From an uncultured Bacteroidales bacterium (GTDB lineage: Bacteria > Bacteroidota > Bacteroidia > Bacteroidales > Bacteroidaceae): a stretch of 64,000 nucleotides of DNA. Positions 42,939 to 51,312 of the stretch are shown piece by piece. The stretch covers positions 1 through 64,000 of the forward strand of contig CADAGX010000001.1 of assembly GCA_902787575.1 (NCBI GenBank), in the 5' to 3' direction. Made by a program: the position numbers and the translations under genes. Numbering within the stretch: position 1 is the first letter of the stretch; every line of letters starts with the position of its first letter. The notes under the pieces were generated by a model, which ran no database searches, had not been told where the DNA came from, and saw only the letters and a program-made list of their open reading frames with translations.

Positions 42939-44882
42939 TTATTTCAGCACTGCGGCAAAACCACCGTTGCGCGCCATGTGAATGTCGAGCACGGTCTGCT
43001 TGTTCACCTTCGATTCGTTGCGACGATAGTCCATAGCCTGACGGTTGGCGTTGATGCCGTCCGAGAAACTCGTCATGGAATACGTTTTTCCGTCGGCGAG
43101 GAACGAAAGGTCGATTTTCACGTCTCGTTTGTTGTGGTTTGTAATGCCACCTATGTACCATACGTCGCCGCGCCGCTTGGCCGTCACCACATACTCGCCA
43201 AACTCGGCGGCCAGCACTTTCGTATCATCCCAGTTAACTGGCATGCCAGCCATGAAAGTTGTGCAGTCGGGCCACATATTGTAGAGTGTGGGATTGTCGG
43301 CCATCATCTGCAGATGCGACTCAAACAACACGTAGAGCGCCATTTGGTAGGCACGTGTGCCGGGACTTGTGCTGTTGGGCCGACGGCATACATATACATT
43401 CGGTTGAATCGATAGCATGGCACCCGGCGTGTAGTCCATCGGGCCGACAGCATTACGAATGAACGGGAGATAAACCGAATTGTCGGGCACGCAACCGCCC
43501 ATCTGCTCCATGCCGCGCACACCTTCGAAGCTGAGCACATTCGGATACTTGTACTCCAAACCACTGGGATGGTAGGCACCATGGAAATCGACAAAGATGT
43601 GATGTTTTGCTGCCTCGCGTGCCACCCGCTCGTAGAAGTCCACCATCCACTGGTCTTGGCGGTCCATGAAGTCAATCTTCACGCCCTTTATGCCCCACTT
43701 CTCGAAGGTTTCGAAGAGCGACATGTTCTTTTCTACCGTGAGCCACGTAAGCCACAGGATGATGCCTGTGCCTTTCTGCTGCGTGTACTTGATAAGTTCG
43801 TGCAGGTCGATGTCAGGATTGGGCGTGAACGGGTCGCGCGTAGAACGCGCCCAGCCCTCGTCCATAAGGATGTACTCCAGCCCGTGCTTTGCTCCGAAGT
43901 CGGCAAAATATTTGTACGTTTCGAGATTCAGCCCGCTCTCGAAGTTTACGTCCTCGCCATAGGGAATACTGCCGTTCCACCACTCCCAAGTGGTCTTTCC
44001 GGGCCGTATCCAACTGACATCGTCGATTGCGCACTTCGGCGCCAGCCGCATGGGCATGAGATTGCAGGCCAGCTGGCGGTCGTCCTGCGTGATAAACATA
44101 TAGCGCCACGGGTACTCGCGCGTGCCTGCTGTGCGCGCTATATAATGTGCTTCGTGCAGAAACTTAACGCTGCGGTCGCCGTCGTCGCCAAAGGCAAGCG
44201 GCTGCCGCGGATGCACGGCACAGAGCGTGTTGTCTCCGTTGCCGCAGAGAAACATTCCGGGGTAACTGAAAAGAGAGAACTCGCTGAAAAGAATTTTCTG
44301 CTTCGGCGTACAGATGACCACGGGCAGTTCGCTCATCTTATCACTACGTTGCCACTCCGAACTCACTACGATACTATACGGTTCCTCACACGACGTTTTG
44401 AACGAGCGTGCCTGCTGCAGCACGAGTTTGCACTCCTGCGGCAGACGCAGCGTGGCGTCCTCGCTGAGAATCTCTACGCTGTCGCGGAGCGTCGTCAGGA
44501 TGCGGTAAGCCACTCCGTCGTCATAAACGCGCCACTGCACGGCATAGCCGCCCTTCATGGTGAGTGTAAGTTGGTTATAGCGGTTCTCCACCGTCTTACA
44601 CTTCAACGGAAAAACGGGCGTCACCGTCTCATTGACACTTTCCGCCTTCGTCGAACGCAGTGCCGGCTTCTGGCCGAGAAAAGCGTTCCCCAGTTCCAGT
44701 CCCAGTGTGCTCTTCTGCAGAAGCATCTCGCCGTGGCTTTCCACGTCGTAATAAATGCGGTCGGAGAGCGTGACGTTCACTTTCACCTGTCCGTCGGGAC
44801 TCTTCACACTTACAGTCTTCTCTGCTGCGGCGACAACGCAGCAGAGTACAAGAGCCACGCACAACAAACAAATCTTCCTCAT
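42939..44882 (-). CDS. GH97-family glycosidase (alpha-glucosidase/alpha-galactosidase)
   Basis: 647 aa, typical for family GH97. A signal peptide (MRKICLLCVALVLCCVVAAA) sends it to the periplasm. The N-terminal beta-sandwich is followed by a TIM barrel with KTTWEWWNGSIPYG near 298, LEYILMDEGWA, GIKGVKIDFMDRQDQWMVDFY near 402, and LSFEGVRGMEQ near 450. The Asp in KIDFMDR is at the place used as nucleophile in the retaining members of the family, which include alpha-galactosidases, whereas inverting SusB-type enzymes use Glu residues; the retaining assignment is inference. It heads an operon with the MFS transporter and has its own promoter at 44928-44959. Confidence 0.9.
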   Translation of the reverse strand: MRKICLLCVALVLCCVVAAAEKTVSVKSPDGQVKVNVTLSDRIYYDVESHGEMLLQKSTLGLELGNAFLGQKPALRSTKAESVNETVTPVFPLKCKTVENRYNQLTLTMKGGYAVQWRVYDDGVAYRILTTLRDSVEILSEDATLRLPQECKLVLQQARSFKTSCEEPYSIVVSSEWQRSDKMSELPVVICTPKQKILFSEFSLFSYPGMFLCGNGDNTLCAVHPRQPLAFGDDGDRSVKFLHEAHYIARTAGTREYPWRYMFITQDDRQLACNLMPMRLAPKCAIDDVSWIRPGKTTWEWWNGSIPYGEDVNFESGLNLETYKYFADFGAKHGLEYILMDEGWARSTRDPFTPNPDIDLHELIKYTQQKGTGIILWLTWLTVEKNMSLFETFEKWGIKGVKIDFMDRQDQWMVDFYERVAREAAKHHIFVDFHGAYHPSGLEYKYPNVLSFEGVRGMEQMGGCVPDNSVYLPFIRNAVGPMDYTPGAMLSIQPNVYVCRRPNSTSPGTRAYQMALYVLFESHLQMMADNPTLYNMWPDCTTFMAGMPVNWDDTKVLAAEFGEYVVTAKRRGDVWYIGGITNHNKRDVKIDLSFLADGKTYSMTSFSDGINANRQAMDYRRNESKVNKQTVLDIHMARNGGFAAVLK

Positions 44883-44927
44883 GGTTCTATTCGCTTTTTA
44901 TGGTTAATTTTTCTGTCATTTGCTGCC

Positions 44928-44959
44928 CAAAGATACACAAAAAGTCAGGAATCCTAAAC
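44928..44959 (-). promoter_or_regulatory. Promoter of the GH97-MFS operon
   Basis: On the minus strand a -7 box TATCTTTG (44928-44935) is preceded, with a 20-nt spacer, by TTTA (44956-44959), one base from the -33 consensus TTTG. The start would be about 40 nt before the GH97 ATG. Next to it, at about 44965-44991, an 8-bp inverted repeat CGTGCAGT/ACTGCACG flanks a T-rich loop and could be an operator or a remnant terminator. Confidence 0.6.
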
Positions 44960-45003
44960 TATGGCGTGCAGTTTTTTTGGTACTGCACGTCAGAAATTCG
45001 ACA

Positions 45004-45047
45004 CGACACGTCGCACGCTCGAAAACGACGTGTCGCATCGGCGTTAC
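45004..45047. repeat. Two 22-bp-period units with CGACRYGTCGC core
   Basis: CGACACGTCGC at 45004-45014 and CGACGTGTCGC at 45026-45036 start exactly 22 bp apart. As the two cores are each other's reverse complement over ten bases they can also form a hairpin. The second unit runs into the last codons of the HhH gene (stop at 45044-45046). The period and core match the arrays at 227-314 and 50116-50203. Confidence 0.6.
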
Positions 45048-45967
45048 TCAAAGGTAATGTAATCGCGCAAACGCTCCACCTGCTCGGGTGTAAAACTCGG
45101 CAGCAGCAACAGGTCGGCCTCGCCCTGCAATAGGCCGTGCTTGTTGCGATACTCCACAATGTCGCGTGCCTGATAGAACGTGATGTATGGATGACGCATC
45201 AGGCGCTGTATTGAAAGCCGATTCAACGCCATTCGCGGCACAGGCGTAGGAGCCACCTGCACCCACTCGAGCACCTCGTCTGGCATCTCGCACGCCTCCA
45301 TTATTTGCTCCGCCCGGACAAATCCGCCAAGCCGCTGTCTGTATTCCACAATTTTACGGGCGCGATAGGAGCCGATGCCCGGTATTTTCTTCAGCAGGTT
45401 GGTGTCGGCAGCATTGATGTCCACCTGAGTCGGCTCGGGAAACTTGACGGGATACTGCACGGTGTCCCGCTGCACCAGATGCGCAGCCACCGTGTCGCGA
45501 TGCACGGTTGGCAACGCTGCCGGCTCTGGTTTCAGGTATCGGAAACGTTCGGCTATCCGTACGCAAGGTCCCAATCGTTCCCACAGCTCGCCCGTCATGC
45601 CGGGCAGACGTTTGAAATCCTCGGGCTCGTGGTAGCGACCGTGGCGGGCACGGTAGCGATAGATGGCTTTCACCTGCCACGGTGCCAACCCTAACCGGAG
45701 AAGCGTTGTGCTGTCTGCTGTGTTTGGGTCGAAAGGAAACGTCTCAACCGTCTGTTCGGCTTCGGCATACACATACTTCTTGGGCGAGGATTTTCCGGTT
45801 GTGCGGCGGGCCGATACGCCCGTGGAATCCGCGACAAGGCCATCCGCTTCGGGCGACGGACGCATCCAGTTGCGCAACGAGAGACCAACCACAGCCAGAA
45901 TAAGCAGCCACTCCAAAAGCAGCAACGCACGGCGGTCGGCATTCGAAAAGAAAGGTATGCGCCTCAT
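45044..45967 (-). CDS. Helix-hairpin-helix (ComEA-like) membrane-anchored protein
   Basis: 307 aa. One membrane segment near the N-terminus (ALLLLEWLLILAVVGLSL, about 14-31), a linker, then three HhH-type DNA-binding modules: FDPNTADSTTLLRLGLAPWQ with LPGMTGELWERLG; VDINAADTNLLKKIPGIGSYRARKIVEYRQRLGGF, the classic ComEA motif; and a weaker third one near MRHPYITFYQARDIVEYRNKHG. Such proteins in Bacteroidota are thought to bind DNA at the envelope, perhaps in uptake or repair; no function is proven. The start overlaps the stop of the preceding transporter gene by 4 nt (ATGA), showing translational coupling. Confidence 0.88.
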   Translation of the reverse strand: MRRIPFFSNADRRALLLLEWLLILAVVGLSLRNWMRPSPEADGLVADSTGVSARRTTGKSSPKKYVYAEAEQTVETFPFDPNTADSTTLLRLGLAPWQVKAIYRYRARHGRYHEPEDFKRLPGMTGELWERLGPCVRIAERFRYLKPEPAALPTVHRDTVAAHLVQRDTVQYPVKFPEPTQVDINAADTNLLKKIPGIGSYRARKIVEYRQRLGGFVRAEQIMEACEMPDEVLEWVQVAPTPVPRMALNRLSIQRLMRHPYITFYQARDIVEYRNKHGLLQGEADLLLLPSFTPEQVERLRDYITFE

Positions 45968-47316
45968 CGCAGCAGCTCGTTCACGAAGATGGCACTGATG
46001 ACAATCGGCACGACAAAGCGAATGAGGAACAGATAGAAGCGGAAGAGGCGGAAAGGCACGGTGCCGCCATTCGTAACCTCAGCCTCCACCATTTTCTTAT
46101 CCAGCCGCCATCCCACAAAGAGACAGATGACAATGCCGCTGAGCAGCATGATAACCTTGGAAGCAGCGAAGTCGAAAAGCTCGAATATCGTCATGCCAAA
46201 AACTTTCAACTCGCTCCACGGACCGAATGAAAGCGAGCAGGCCACGCTCAGCACAAGGCACGAGAGAGAAACCACGAGCGTGGCTTTCTGGCGCGACATG
46301 CCCGTGCTCTCCAGCACATACGCCGTAACAGACTCGTGCAGCGAGATGGCACTGGTTAGTGCAGCCAACAGCAGCAACAGGTAGAACAGTACGGAGAACA
46401 GATAGCCCACCAGCGGATAGCTGCTAAACGCCATTTGGAAGACATGAGGCAACGTAATGAAGACAAGGCCAGGGCCGGCATTCACTTCCACGCCCGCCAC
46501 ACTGAAAACAGCAGGGAAAATGATGAAGCCGCTCAGCACAGCCACTGCCGTATCAATGATGCTGACGTTGAGGGCCGTGCGAACAAGCCGTGTGTCGCTG
46601 CTGAAATACGAGGCATACGTGCAGAGACAGCCCATGGCTATGCTCAGGGAGAAGAAAGCCTGCCCCATGGCACTGAGGATGACACGTGTGGTGACCTTGC
46701 TGAAGTCGGGCTTCAGCAAGAAAGACAAGCCGTCATGCGCACCGGGCATCTGGAACGAGCAACCCACCAGCACTACGATAATCAGCAACAGCAGCGGCAT
46801 CATCAGTTTGCTGCAGCGTTCGATGCCCGACTGCACACCACGTGCCACCACCAGATGCGTCATGCCCATAAAAAGAACAGCATACACAATGGGAATCCAC
46901 GGGTGCGAAACGAAGGAGGTGAAGTCGGCCGTGAAATCCTGATCCGTCGAGAGGCTGCCACGTGCCGACTCTATCAGATAATAAAGCGTCCAGCCCGAAA
47001 TCACCACATAATAAGAAAGGATAAGGAAAGCCACGAACACACCGGCCACGCCCTCGAAGCGCCACCACGAGCCGGGAGCCAGACGGCGATAGGCCGTGAT
47101 GGTGTTGGTATGCGTATGTCGGCCCACCACAAACTCACTCAGCATCACGGGAGCGCCAATCAGTATGACACAAAGCAAGTATATGAGGATAAAGGCCGCG
47201 CCGCCGTTGTTTCCGACTTCGGTGGGAAAACGCCACACGTTGCCCAGTCCCACTGCGCTGCCGGCGGCTGCCAACACTACGCCCAACTTGCTTCCAAAAT
47301 TTTTCCGTACCTCCAT
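45964..47316 (-). CDS. Sodium-dependent transporter, NSS (SNF) family, second copy
   Basis: 450 aa, 11-12 membrane segments. The sodium/substrate site segment GSAVGLGNVWRFPTEVGNNGGAAF at about 17-40 defines the neurotransmitter:sodium symporter family, whose bacterial members import amino acids. AMGQAFFSLSIAMGCLCTYASYF is the helix 6 region. Very similar to the gene just upstream (3 nt away), so the pair is a tandem duplication. Gly/Val differences between the two in helix 6 may mean different substrates; the substrates are unknown. Confidence 0.93.
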   Translation of the reverse strand: MEVRKNFGSKLGVVLAAAGSAVGLGNVWRFPTEVGNNGGAAFILIYLLCVILIGAPVMLSEFVVGRHTHTNTITAYRRLAPGSWWRFEGVAGVFVAFLILSYYVVISGWTLYYLIESARGSLSTDQDFTADFTSFVSHPWIPIVYAVLFMGMTHLVVARGVQSGIERCSKLMMPLLLLIIVVLVGCSFQMPGAHDGLSFLLKPDFSKVTTRVILSAMGQAFFSLSIAMGCLCTYASYFSSDTRLVRTALNVSIIDTAVAVLSGFIIFPAVFSVAGVEVNAGPGLVFITLPHVFQMAFSSYPLVGYLFSVLFYLLLLLAALTSAISLHESVTAYVLESTGMSRQKATLVVSLSCLVLSVACSLSFGPWSELKVFGMTIFELFDFAASKVIMLLSGIVICLFVGWRLDKKMVEAEVTNGGTVPFRLFRFYLFLIRFVVPIVISAIFVNELLR

Positions 47317-47319
47317 AAT

Positions 47320-48672
47320 CTATTTTCCTAAGAATCCATTCAAGAATATTACAGCCACACCCAGCGGTGCCACCCATCGGATAAGGAAGAGCAGCACGCG
47401 AGCGGCATGCCGATGACACGTGCCGGCATTCGTCAACTCGGCCGCCACCATCTTTCGCTCCATCACCCAGCCCACGAACAGCGTAATGGCAATGCCGCCC
47501 AGAGGCATGATAAACTTGGCGGTAAGGTAGTCGAAGAGGTCGAAGAAGCCCATCCCGAAGACTTTCACCTCGCGCCATGCACCAAACGACAGCGAGCAAG
47601 CCACACCACCAAGCAGACAAATCAGCGTTACGACCGCTGCTGCCCGTTGACGCGACAGCCCATATTTCTCGTGGATGAAGGCCGTGCAGATTTCGTGCAT
47701 CGAGATGCTGCTGGTAAGTGCCGCCAAAAGCAGCAGTAAGTAGAACAGTAACGAGAACAGGTAACCGAGCCACGAACCGCCGAAGGCCGCATTAAAAACG
47801 TTGGGTAAGGTAATAAACACCAGTCCAGGCCCTGCATCCACCGAAAGACCCGGCACACTGAACACGGCCGGAAAGATGATAAATCCACTCAACACGGCCA
47901 CCAGCGTATCAATGACGCACACATGCAATGCCGACGGCACGAGCCGCATCTGCCGCCCGAAGTAAGACGCATAAGTGACCATGCAACCGATGCCGACGCT
48001 GAGCGAGAAAAACGCCTGACCGATGGCACTCAGCACCACGCGGCCCGTCACCTTACTGAAATCGGGCTTCAAGAGGAACATCAACCCCTCGCGAGCACCC
48101 TGCATCGACAGCGAACAACCCACCAAGACAAAGATGATGATGAAGAGCAGCGGCATCATCCATTTGGAGTACCGCTCGATGCCCTCCTGCACACCACGCG
48201 CCACCACCCAATGCGTCAGCAGCAGAAACAACACTACGTACGCAAGCGGCCAAAAGGGATGCGAGACAAACGCGGAGAACAAGGCTGCGAAATCCTGCCC
48301 TCCAGTGAGATTATTCATGCCCGACTGCACCGCATAATGCAGCGTCCAGCCTGCCACCACGGAATAGAACGACAAAACCAGAAAACCGGCAAAGACACCC
48401 ATGTAACCAGCCGTCACCCATGGCTTGCCGGGTGCCAGCACACGGTAGGCATCCACGGTATTTGCCTTCGAAGCACGCCCAATCACAAATTCGCTTACCA
48501 TCACCGGCAGTGCCAAGAATAGTACGAAGCAAACATAGACCAAGATGAACGCCGCTCCACCGTTGCGTCCCACTTCCGTGGGGAAACGCCAAATGTTGCC
48601 AAGCCCGACAGCACTGCCCGCCGAAGCCAACACCACGCCTATTTTACTTCCGAAGCGTCCTCTCTCAGACAT
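47320..48672 (-). CDS. Sodium-dependent transporter, NSS (SNF) family, first copy
   Basis: 450 aa, same length and topology as its downstream neighbour. N-terminal site GSAVGLGNIWRFPTEVGRNGGAAF; AIGQAFFSLSVGIGCMVTYASYF in helix 6. Family members couple sodium entry to amino-acid uptake across the inner membrane. It is the first gene of a three-gene minus-strand operon with the second transporter and the HhH gene. A candidate promoter lies at 48713-48720 in the gap shared with the divergent VanZ-like gene. Confidence 0.93.
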   Translation of the reverse strand: MSERGRFGSKIGVVLASAGSAVGLGNIWRFPTEVGRNGGAAFILVYVCFVLFLALPVMVSEFVIGRASKANTVDAYRVLAPGKPWVTAGYMGVFAGFLVLSFYSVVAGWTLHYAVQSGMNNLTGGQDFAALFSAFVSHPFWPLAYVVLFLLLTHWVVARGVQEGIERYSKWMMPLLFIIIFVLVGCSLSMQGAREGLMFLLKPDFSKVTGRVVLSAIGQAFFSLSVGIGCMVTYASYFGRQMRLVPSALHVCVIDTLVAVLSGFIIFPAVFSVPGLSVDAGPGLVFITLPNVFNAAFGGSWLGYLFSLLFYLLLLLAALTSSISMHEICTAFIHEKYGLSRQRAAAVVTLICLLGGVACSLSFGAWREVKVFGMGFFDLFDYLTAKFIMPLGGIAITLFVGWVMERKMVAAELTNAGTCHRHAARVLLFLIRWVAPLGVAVIFLNGFLGK

Positions 48673-48712
48673 AAAAACGTGTCGATTTCTTTCTTTTTCG
48701 TCTTACAAAGCG

Positions 48713-48741
48713 CAAATTTACAAATAAATCTCGTAATTTTG
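48713..48741. promoter_or_regulatory. Closely packed divergent -7 boxes between the NSS operon and the VanZ-like gene
   Basis: A minus-strand -7 box TAAATTTG (48713-48720) serves the transporter operon and a plus-strand -7 box TAATTTTG (48734-48741) serves the VanZ-like gene. They are 13 bp apart and neither has a perfect -33 TTTG (minus: GTTG after 21 nt), so the two promoters would share RNA polymerase contacts. Confidence 0.45.
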
Positions 48742-48767
48742 CAACAAATTGACGTGGAAGTTACATT

Positions 48768-49157
48768 ATGAGCTACAAACTATTCCGCCGCTATCCGCTG
48801 GCACTGATGGCAGCCGCTGCCATCGCAGTCCTCTCGCTGATACCCATACCCGAAGTGAAGCCGATGGCCGAGGTGCCGCTGGCCGACAAGTGGGTTCACA
48901 TGCTTATGTACGGCACACTCTGCTGCCTCATTTGGTGGGAATACCTGCGCAGCCACCAGAAAATGAACTGGTGGAAACTATTCGCCTTCGCGCTGTTGGC
49001 GCCAATTGCCATGGGCGGAATGCTGGAACTGGCTCAACGCCATCTGACCACGTGCCGCAGCGGCGAGTGGCTCGACTTTGTGGCCAACTCCATCGGCGTG
49101 CTGCTGGCAGCCATCCTCGGCGTGGCAGCTACGTTACTGATGAAGAAAAGACAATAG
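48768..49157 (+). CDS. VanZ-like small membrane protein
   Basis: 129 aa with three to four membrane segments (about 9-24, 43-58, 68-86, 106-124). ADKWVHMLMYGTLCCLIWWEY and GMLELAQRHLTTCRSGEWLDFVANSIGVLLAAIL are the VanZ-family signatures (D-K-x-x-H and E-x-x-Q followed by R-x-x-D-x-x-D/N). The molecular role is poorly known; VanZ proteins modify sensitivity to some glycopeptides and other cell-wall drugs, but most homologues like this one are uncharacterised. Stand-alone gene, convergent with the discoidin-domain gene. Confidence 0.85.
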   Translation: MSYKLFRRYPLALMAAAAIAVLSLIPIPEVKPMAEVPLADKWVHMLMYGTLCCLIWWEYLRSHQKMNWWKLFAFALLAPIAMGGMLELAQRHLTTCRSGEWLDFVANSIGVLLAAILGVAATLLMKKRQ

Positions 49158-49239
49158 CAACGCGGCCGAGCTTGTCGGAAGGCTGAGCAGTTGACGATAC
49201 CAGCCACCCTCTCTATATATAATAAGGTGGGAGCCTACC

Positions 49240-49734
49240 CTACTTCACCAGCCCTATCTCGGAGAGCTGCAGACGGGTGTCTGCCTGCATCTCGGAGAAG
49301 ACGAACTTGAAGTAGCGGCAGGGCGTCTTGCCTTGAGCAGAGAAGAAGTACTCCTGAGCGTTGAGGTCTGCCATGCGGAAATTGCTGTGCCGCTCGTCGA
49401 GCAACTTCCACGACGTCTTGTCGTTGCTGCCATACACGAACCACGTGGAGGGATTGCGGTCGGGATAGGAATGTGTGTCGTTACCCGTCACCAGCGTGTA
49501 CTCCTTCAGTGCAATGGGCTCGGCTGCTTCCAGAATAACGAAGTAAGGCAGGCGAGCAGGTGCGTCGATGCACCACTTGGTAGATTTCATGCCATCTGTC
49601 ACCATGCGTGCTCCTTCGTCTCCGTCGGGCAACGTGCCGTCGACAAACGAGGCCTTCACAAACTTCTGAGCCGAGAGCGAAAGCGAAAACAGCGTGGCAG
49701 CCACGCAGAAGGATAGTTTCTTAGCGCAATTCAT
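49240..49734 (-). CDS. Small exported F5/8 type C (discoidin-like) domain protein
   Basis: 164 aa. Signal peptide (MNCAKKLSFCVAATLFSLSLSAQ) followed by a single discoidin-type beta-sandwich covering nearly all the rest: a segment MVTDGMKSTKWCID, PYFVILEAAEPIALKEYTLVTGNDT, PSTWFVYGSNDKTSWKLLDER and RYFKFVF are in the usual order of such domains, which typically bind carbohydrate. It has no catalytic domain and no T9SS-like tail, which is unusual for a stand-alone copy. A -7 box TATGTTTG (minus, 49772-49779) lies upstream without a good -33. Confidence 0.85.
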   Translation of the reverse strand: MNCAKKLSFCVAATLFSLSLSAQKFVKASFVDGTLPDGDEGARMVTDGMKSTKWCIDAPARLPYFVILEAAEPIALKEYTLVTGNDTHSYPDRNPSTWFVYGSNDKTSWKLLDERHSNFRMADLNAQEYFFSAQGKTPCRYFKFVFSEMQADTRLQLSEIGLVK

Positions 49735-50115
49735 AAGCTTTTGTTTTTTCGGTTTTACGTTTTATCTTGTGCAAACATACATCTTTTTTAGCAAATATCA
49801 CGCGCCAGAAGCGAAAAAATATGGTTATCCGACAAAGTTATCCTGCCTTCTGGCCATAGTGGCTAAGGAGAAACGTAGCGTTTCCTTGCCTTTTGGACCA
49901 TTCTCTCCTTTTGGAGTCACTTTGCCAAAGGAAAGAATACATCCTCCCGAAAATTTTTTCTCCGAAAAAACCTACAAACCTACACTCGGCGCATTTACTT
50001 AATTGACGAACAGAGCGTTACGGGTGTGTGGGTTCGTGTGTAGGTTCGCTAAAAAGGTGTAGGTTTTGCCGCCAAAAGGCCTGTTTTTTGAAAATGCCAC
50101 GCGTATTTTTATGAA
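49735..50115. other. Non-coding stretch upstream of the discoidin gene
   Basis: No gene is supported. An open frame of about 100 codons exists on the plus strand but has no family features and a biased composition. Short inverted repeats are present: AAACG-TAG-CGTTT near 49875, and ACCTACA near 49975 against TGTAGGT near 50040. The rest is A/T-rich. Confidence 0.5.
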
Positions 50116-50203
50116 ACGCGACGTGTGGCAGAGAGCTATGCGACGCGTGGCAGAGAGCAATGCGACGCGTGGCTGTGAGCAATGCGACACGTGGCTGTGA
50201 AAG
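50116..50203. repeat. Array of four 22-bp units, GCGACRCGTGGC core
   Basis: Four units in exact 22-bp register: 50116-50137, 50138-50159, 50160-50181, 50182-50203. The central three share ATGCGAC(G/A)CGTGGC followed by (A/T)G(A/T)GAGCA-like ends. The period, the unit number and the TGCGACRCGT core match the array at 227-314, but the right half of the palindrome is changed (GTGGC in place of GTCGC). It lies between the discoidin gene and the putative small RNA. Confidence 0.85.
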
Positions 50204-50406
50204 CGGCAGGCGGAGGAATGAGATGCTTGACACTTGAATGATACAATTGCGAAGAATCACAAAAAAAGACATTTCGTCGTTGCGACTTTTCACACGCACG
50301 CACGTATTGTTGCGACTGAAAATTGCTGAAAATACAACGTAAAAATCCCGACAGATTGACGTAAATCAAGAAAAATAACACTTTGATGATATTTTTTGGA
50401 ATATTT

Positions 50407-50438
50407 CTTGCACGTTTTTGCAAATCGTCTTATCTTTG
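50407..50438 (+). promoter_or_regulatory. Promoter of a putative small RNA
   Basis: CTTG (50407-50410), a 20-nt spacer and TATCTTTG (50431-50438), a near-consensus Bacteroidota promoter. Transcription should start near 50445. The next gene (udk) has its own promoter at 50619-50650, after a terminator. Confidence 0.65.
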
Positions 50439-50444
50439 CATCGT

Positions 50445-50607
50445 CAAACCTAAGGAAAGCGTTCCTGAGGTTCAAAAACTGAAAAAGGAAAAGTTAAGAA
50501 TAGTGTTGTTAGTTTAGTTTAAGGTTTAAAGAAAGTTTTTAGGTTAAAAAGTGAATTGTTACTTTTTGAGATGTATGCTCTGCCGTGAGGTAGGGCATCC
50601 GTTTTTT
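50445..50607 (+). ncRNA. Putative 160-nt small RNA with own promoter and terminator
   Basis: The stretch between the promoter at 50407-50438 and the terminator at 50575-50607 has no open frame of note. Its 5' end folds into an 11-bp hairpin with one mismatch (AACCTAAGGAA 50447-50457 with TTCCTGAGGTT 50462-50472, loop AGCG). A purine- and A/T-rich middle follows, then the terminal GNRA-loop hairpin. The layout (Bacteroidota promoter, 5' hairpin, terminator) resembles the published Bacteroidales-1 RNA or a 6S-like RNA, but I cannot match the consensus from memory, so the family is left open. Confidence 0.55.
50575..50607 (+). terminator. Intrinsic terminator with GTGA tetraloop
   Basis: ATGCTCTGCC (50575-50584) pairs over its full length with GGTAGGGCAT (50589-50598), with two G-U pairs and loop GTGA (a GNRA type), followed by CCG and six Ts (50602-50607). 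It closes the putative small RNA and insulates udk, whose promoter begins 12 nt later. Confidence 0.8.
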
Positions 50608-50618
50608 ATGGCCTTTGG

Positions 50619-50650
50619 TTTGGAGTTTTCGGCGGTTTGACGTATCTTTG
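50619..50650 (+). promoter_or_regulatory. Promoter of udk
   Basis: TTTG (50619-50622), 20 nt, TATCTTTG (50643-50650): a full match to the Bacteroidota consensus, with a start near 50657 and a short leader of about 27 nt before the udk ATG (50684). Confidence 0.8.
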
Positions 50651-50683
50651 TGCTGGAAACTTTAACAGACAAGGCAAAGAAGC

Positions 50684-51307
50684 ATGTATATTATCGGTAT
50701 TGCCGGCGGCACAGGCTCAGGAAAGACGACCGTCGTGAAGCGCATTCTCGAGGCGCTGCCCACCAACAAAGTGGCGCTCATCCCGCAGGACTCGTACTAC
50801 AACGACACGACGCACCTCAGCATGGAGGAGCGGCAGCGAATCAACTTCGACCATCCGGACGCTTTCGACTGGCGTCTGCTCACAAAGCAGATTCAGGATT
50901 TGCGTTCCGGCCGCAGCATCGAACAGCCCACCTACAGCTACCTCGTATCCAACCGCCTGCCTGAGACCGTTCACGTGGAGCCGTGCGAGGTCATTGTCAT
51001 CGAAGGCATCATGGCGCTCTGGAAAAAAGAGTTGCGAGCTCTGATGGACCTGAAGATATTCGTAGATGCCGACCCCGACGAACGCCTCATCCGCGTTATA
51101 CAGCGCGACACGGTGGAGCGCGGACGCACCACGCAGATGGTCATCGACCGCTACCTCGAGGTACTGAAGCCCATGCACGAGGAATTCATCGAGCCAACCA
51201 AGCGGTATGCCGACCTCATCATCCCGCAGGGCGGCAACAATCTGCGCGCCATCGAAATCATGCGCACCTACATCATTCACCGCCTGAAGCCCGAAATTGT
51301 GGGCTGA
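50684..51307 (+). CDS. udk: Uridine kinase
   Basis: 207 aa, normal length. Phosphorylates uridine and cytidine in pyrimidine salvage. The P-loop GGTGSGKTT is at residues 8-16; LIPQDSYYND and NFDHPDAFDW are the substrate-binding motifs; VIVIEGIMALW and FVDADPDERLIRVIQRDTVERGR are the typical Walker B and lid regions. A consensus promoter lies just upstream, and the lytic transglycosylase gene follows after 5 nt, so they form an operon. Confidence 0.95.
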   Translation: MYIIGIAGGTGSGKTTVVKRILEALPTNKVALIPQDSYYNDTTHLSMEERQRINFDHPDAFDWRLLTKQIQDLRSGRSIEQPTYSYLVSNRLPETVHVEPCEVIVIEGIMALWKKELRALMDLKIFVDADPDERLIRVIQRDTVERGRTTQMVIDRYLEVLKPMHEEFIEPTKRYADLIIPQGGNNLRAIEIMRTYIIHRLKPEIVG

Positions 51308-51312
51308 GAGGC

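Noticed and set aside
49694-50002. A 100-codon plus-strand frame overlapping the discoidin gene start
   Set aside because: It begins inside the antisense of the discoidin signal peptide and has low-complexity content with no family features.
50116-50203. CRISPR array
   Set aside because: The 22-bp units follow each other without spacers and differ by point changes; no cas gene lies near. It is a tandem repeat.
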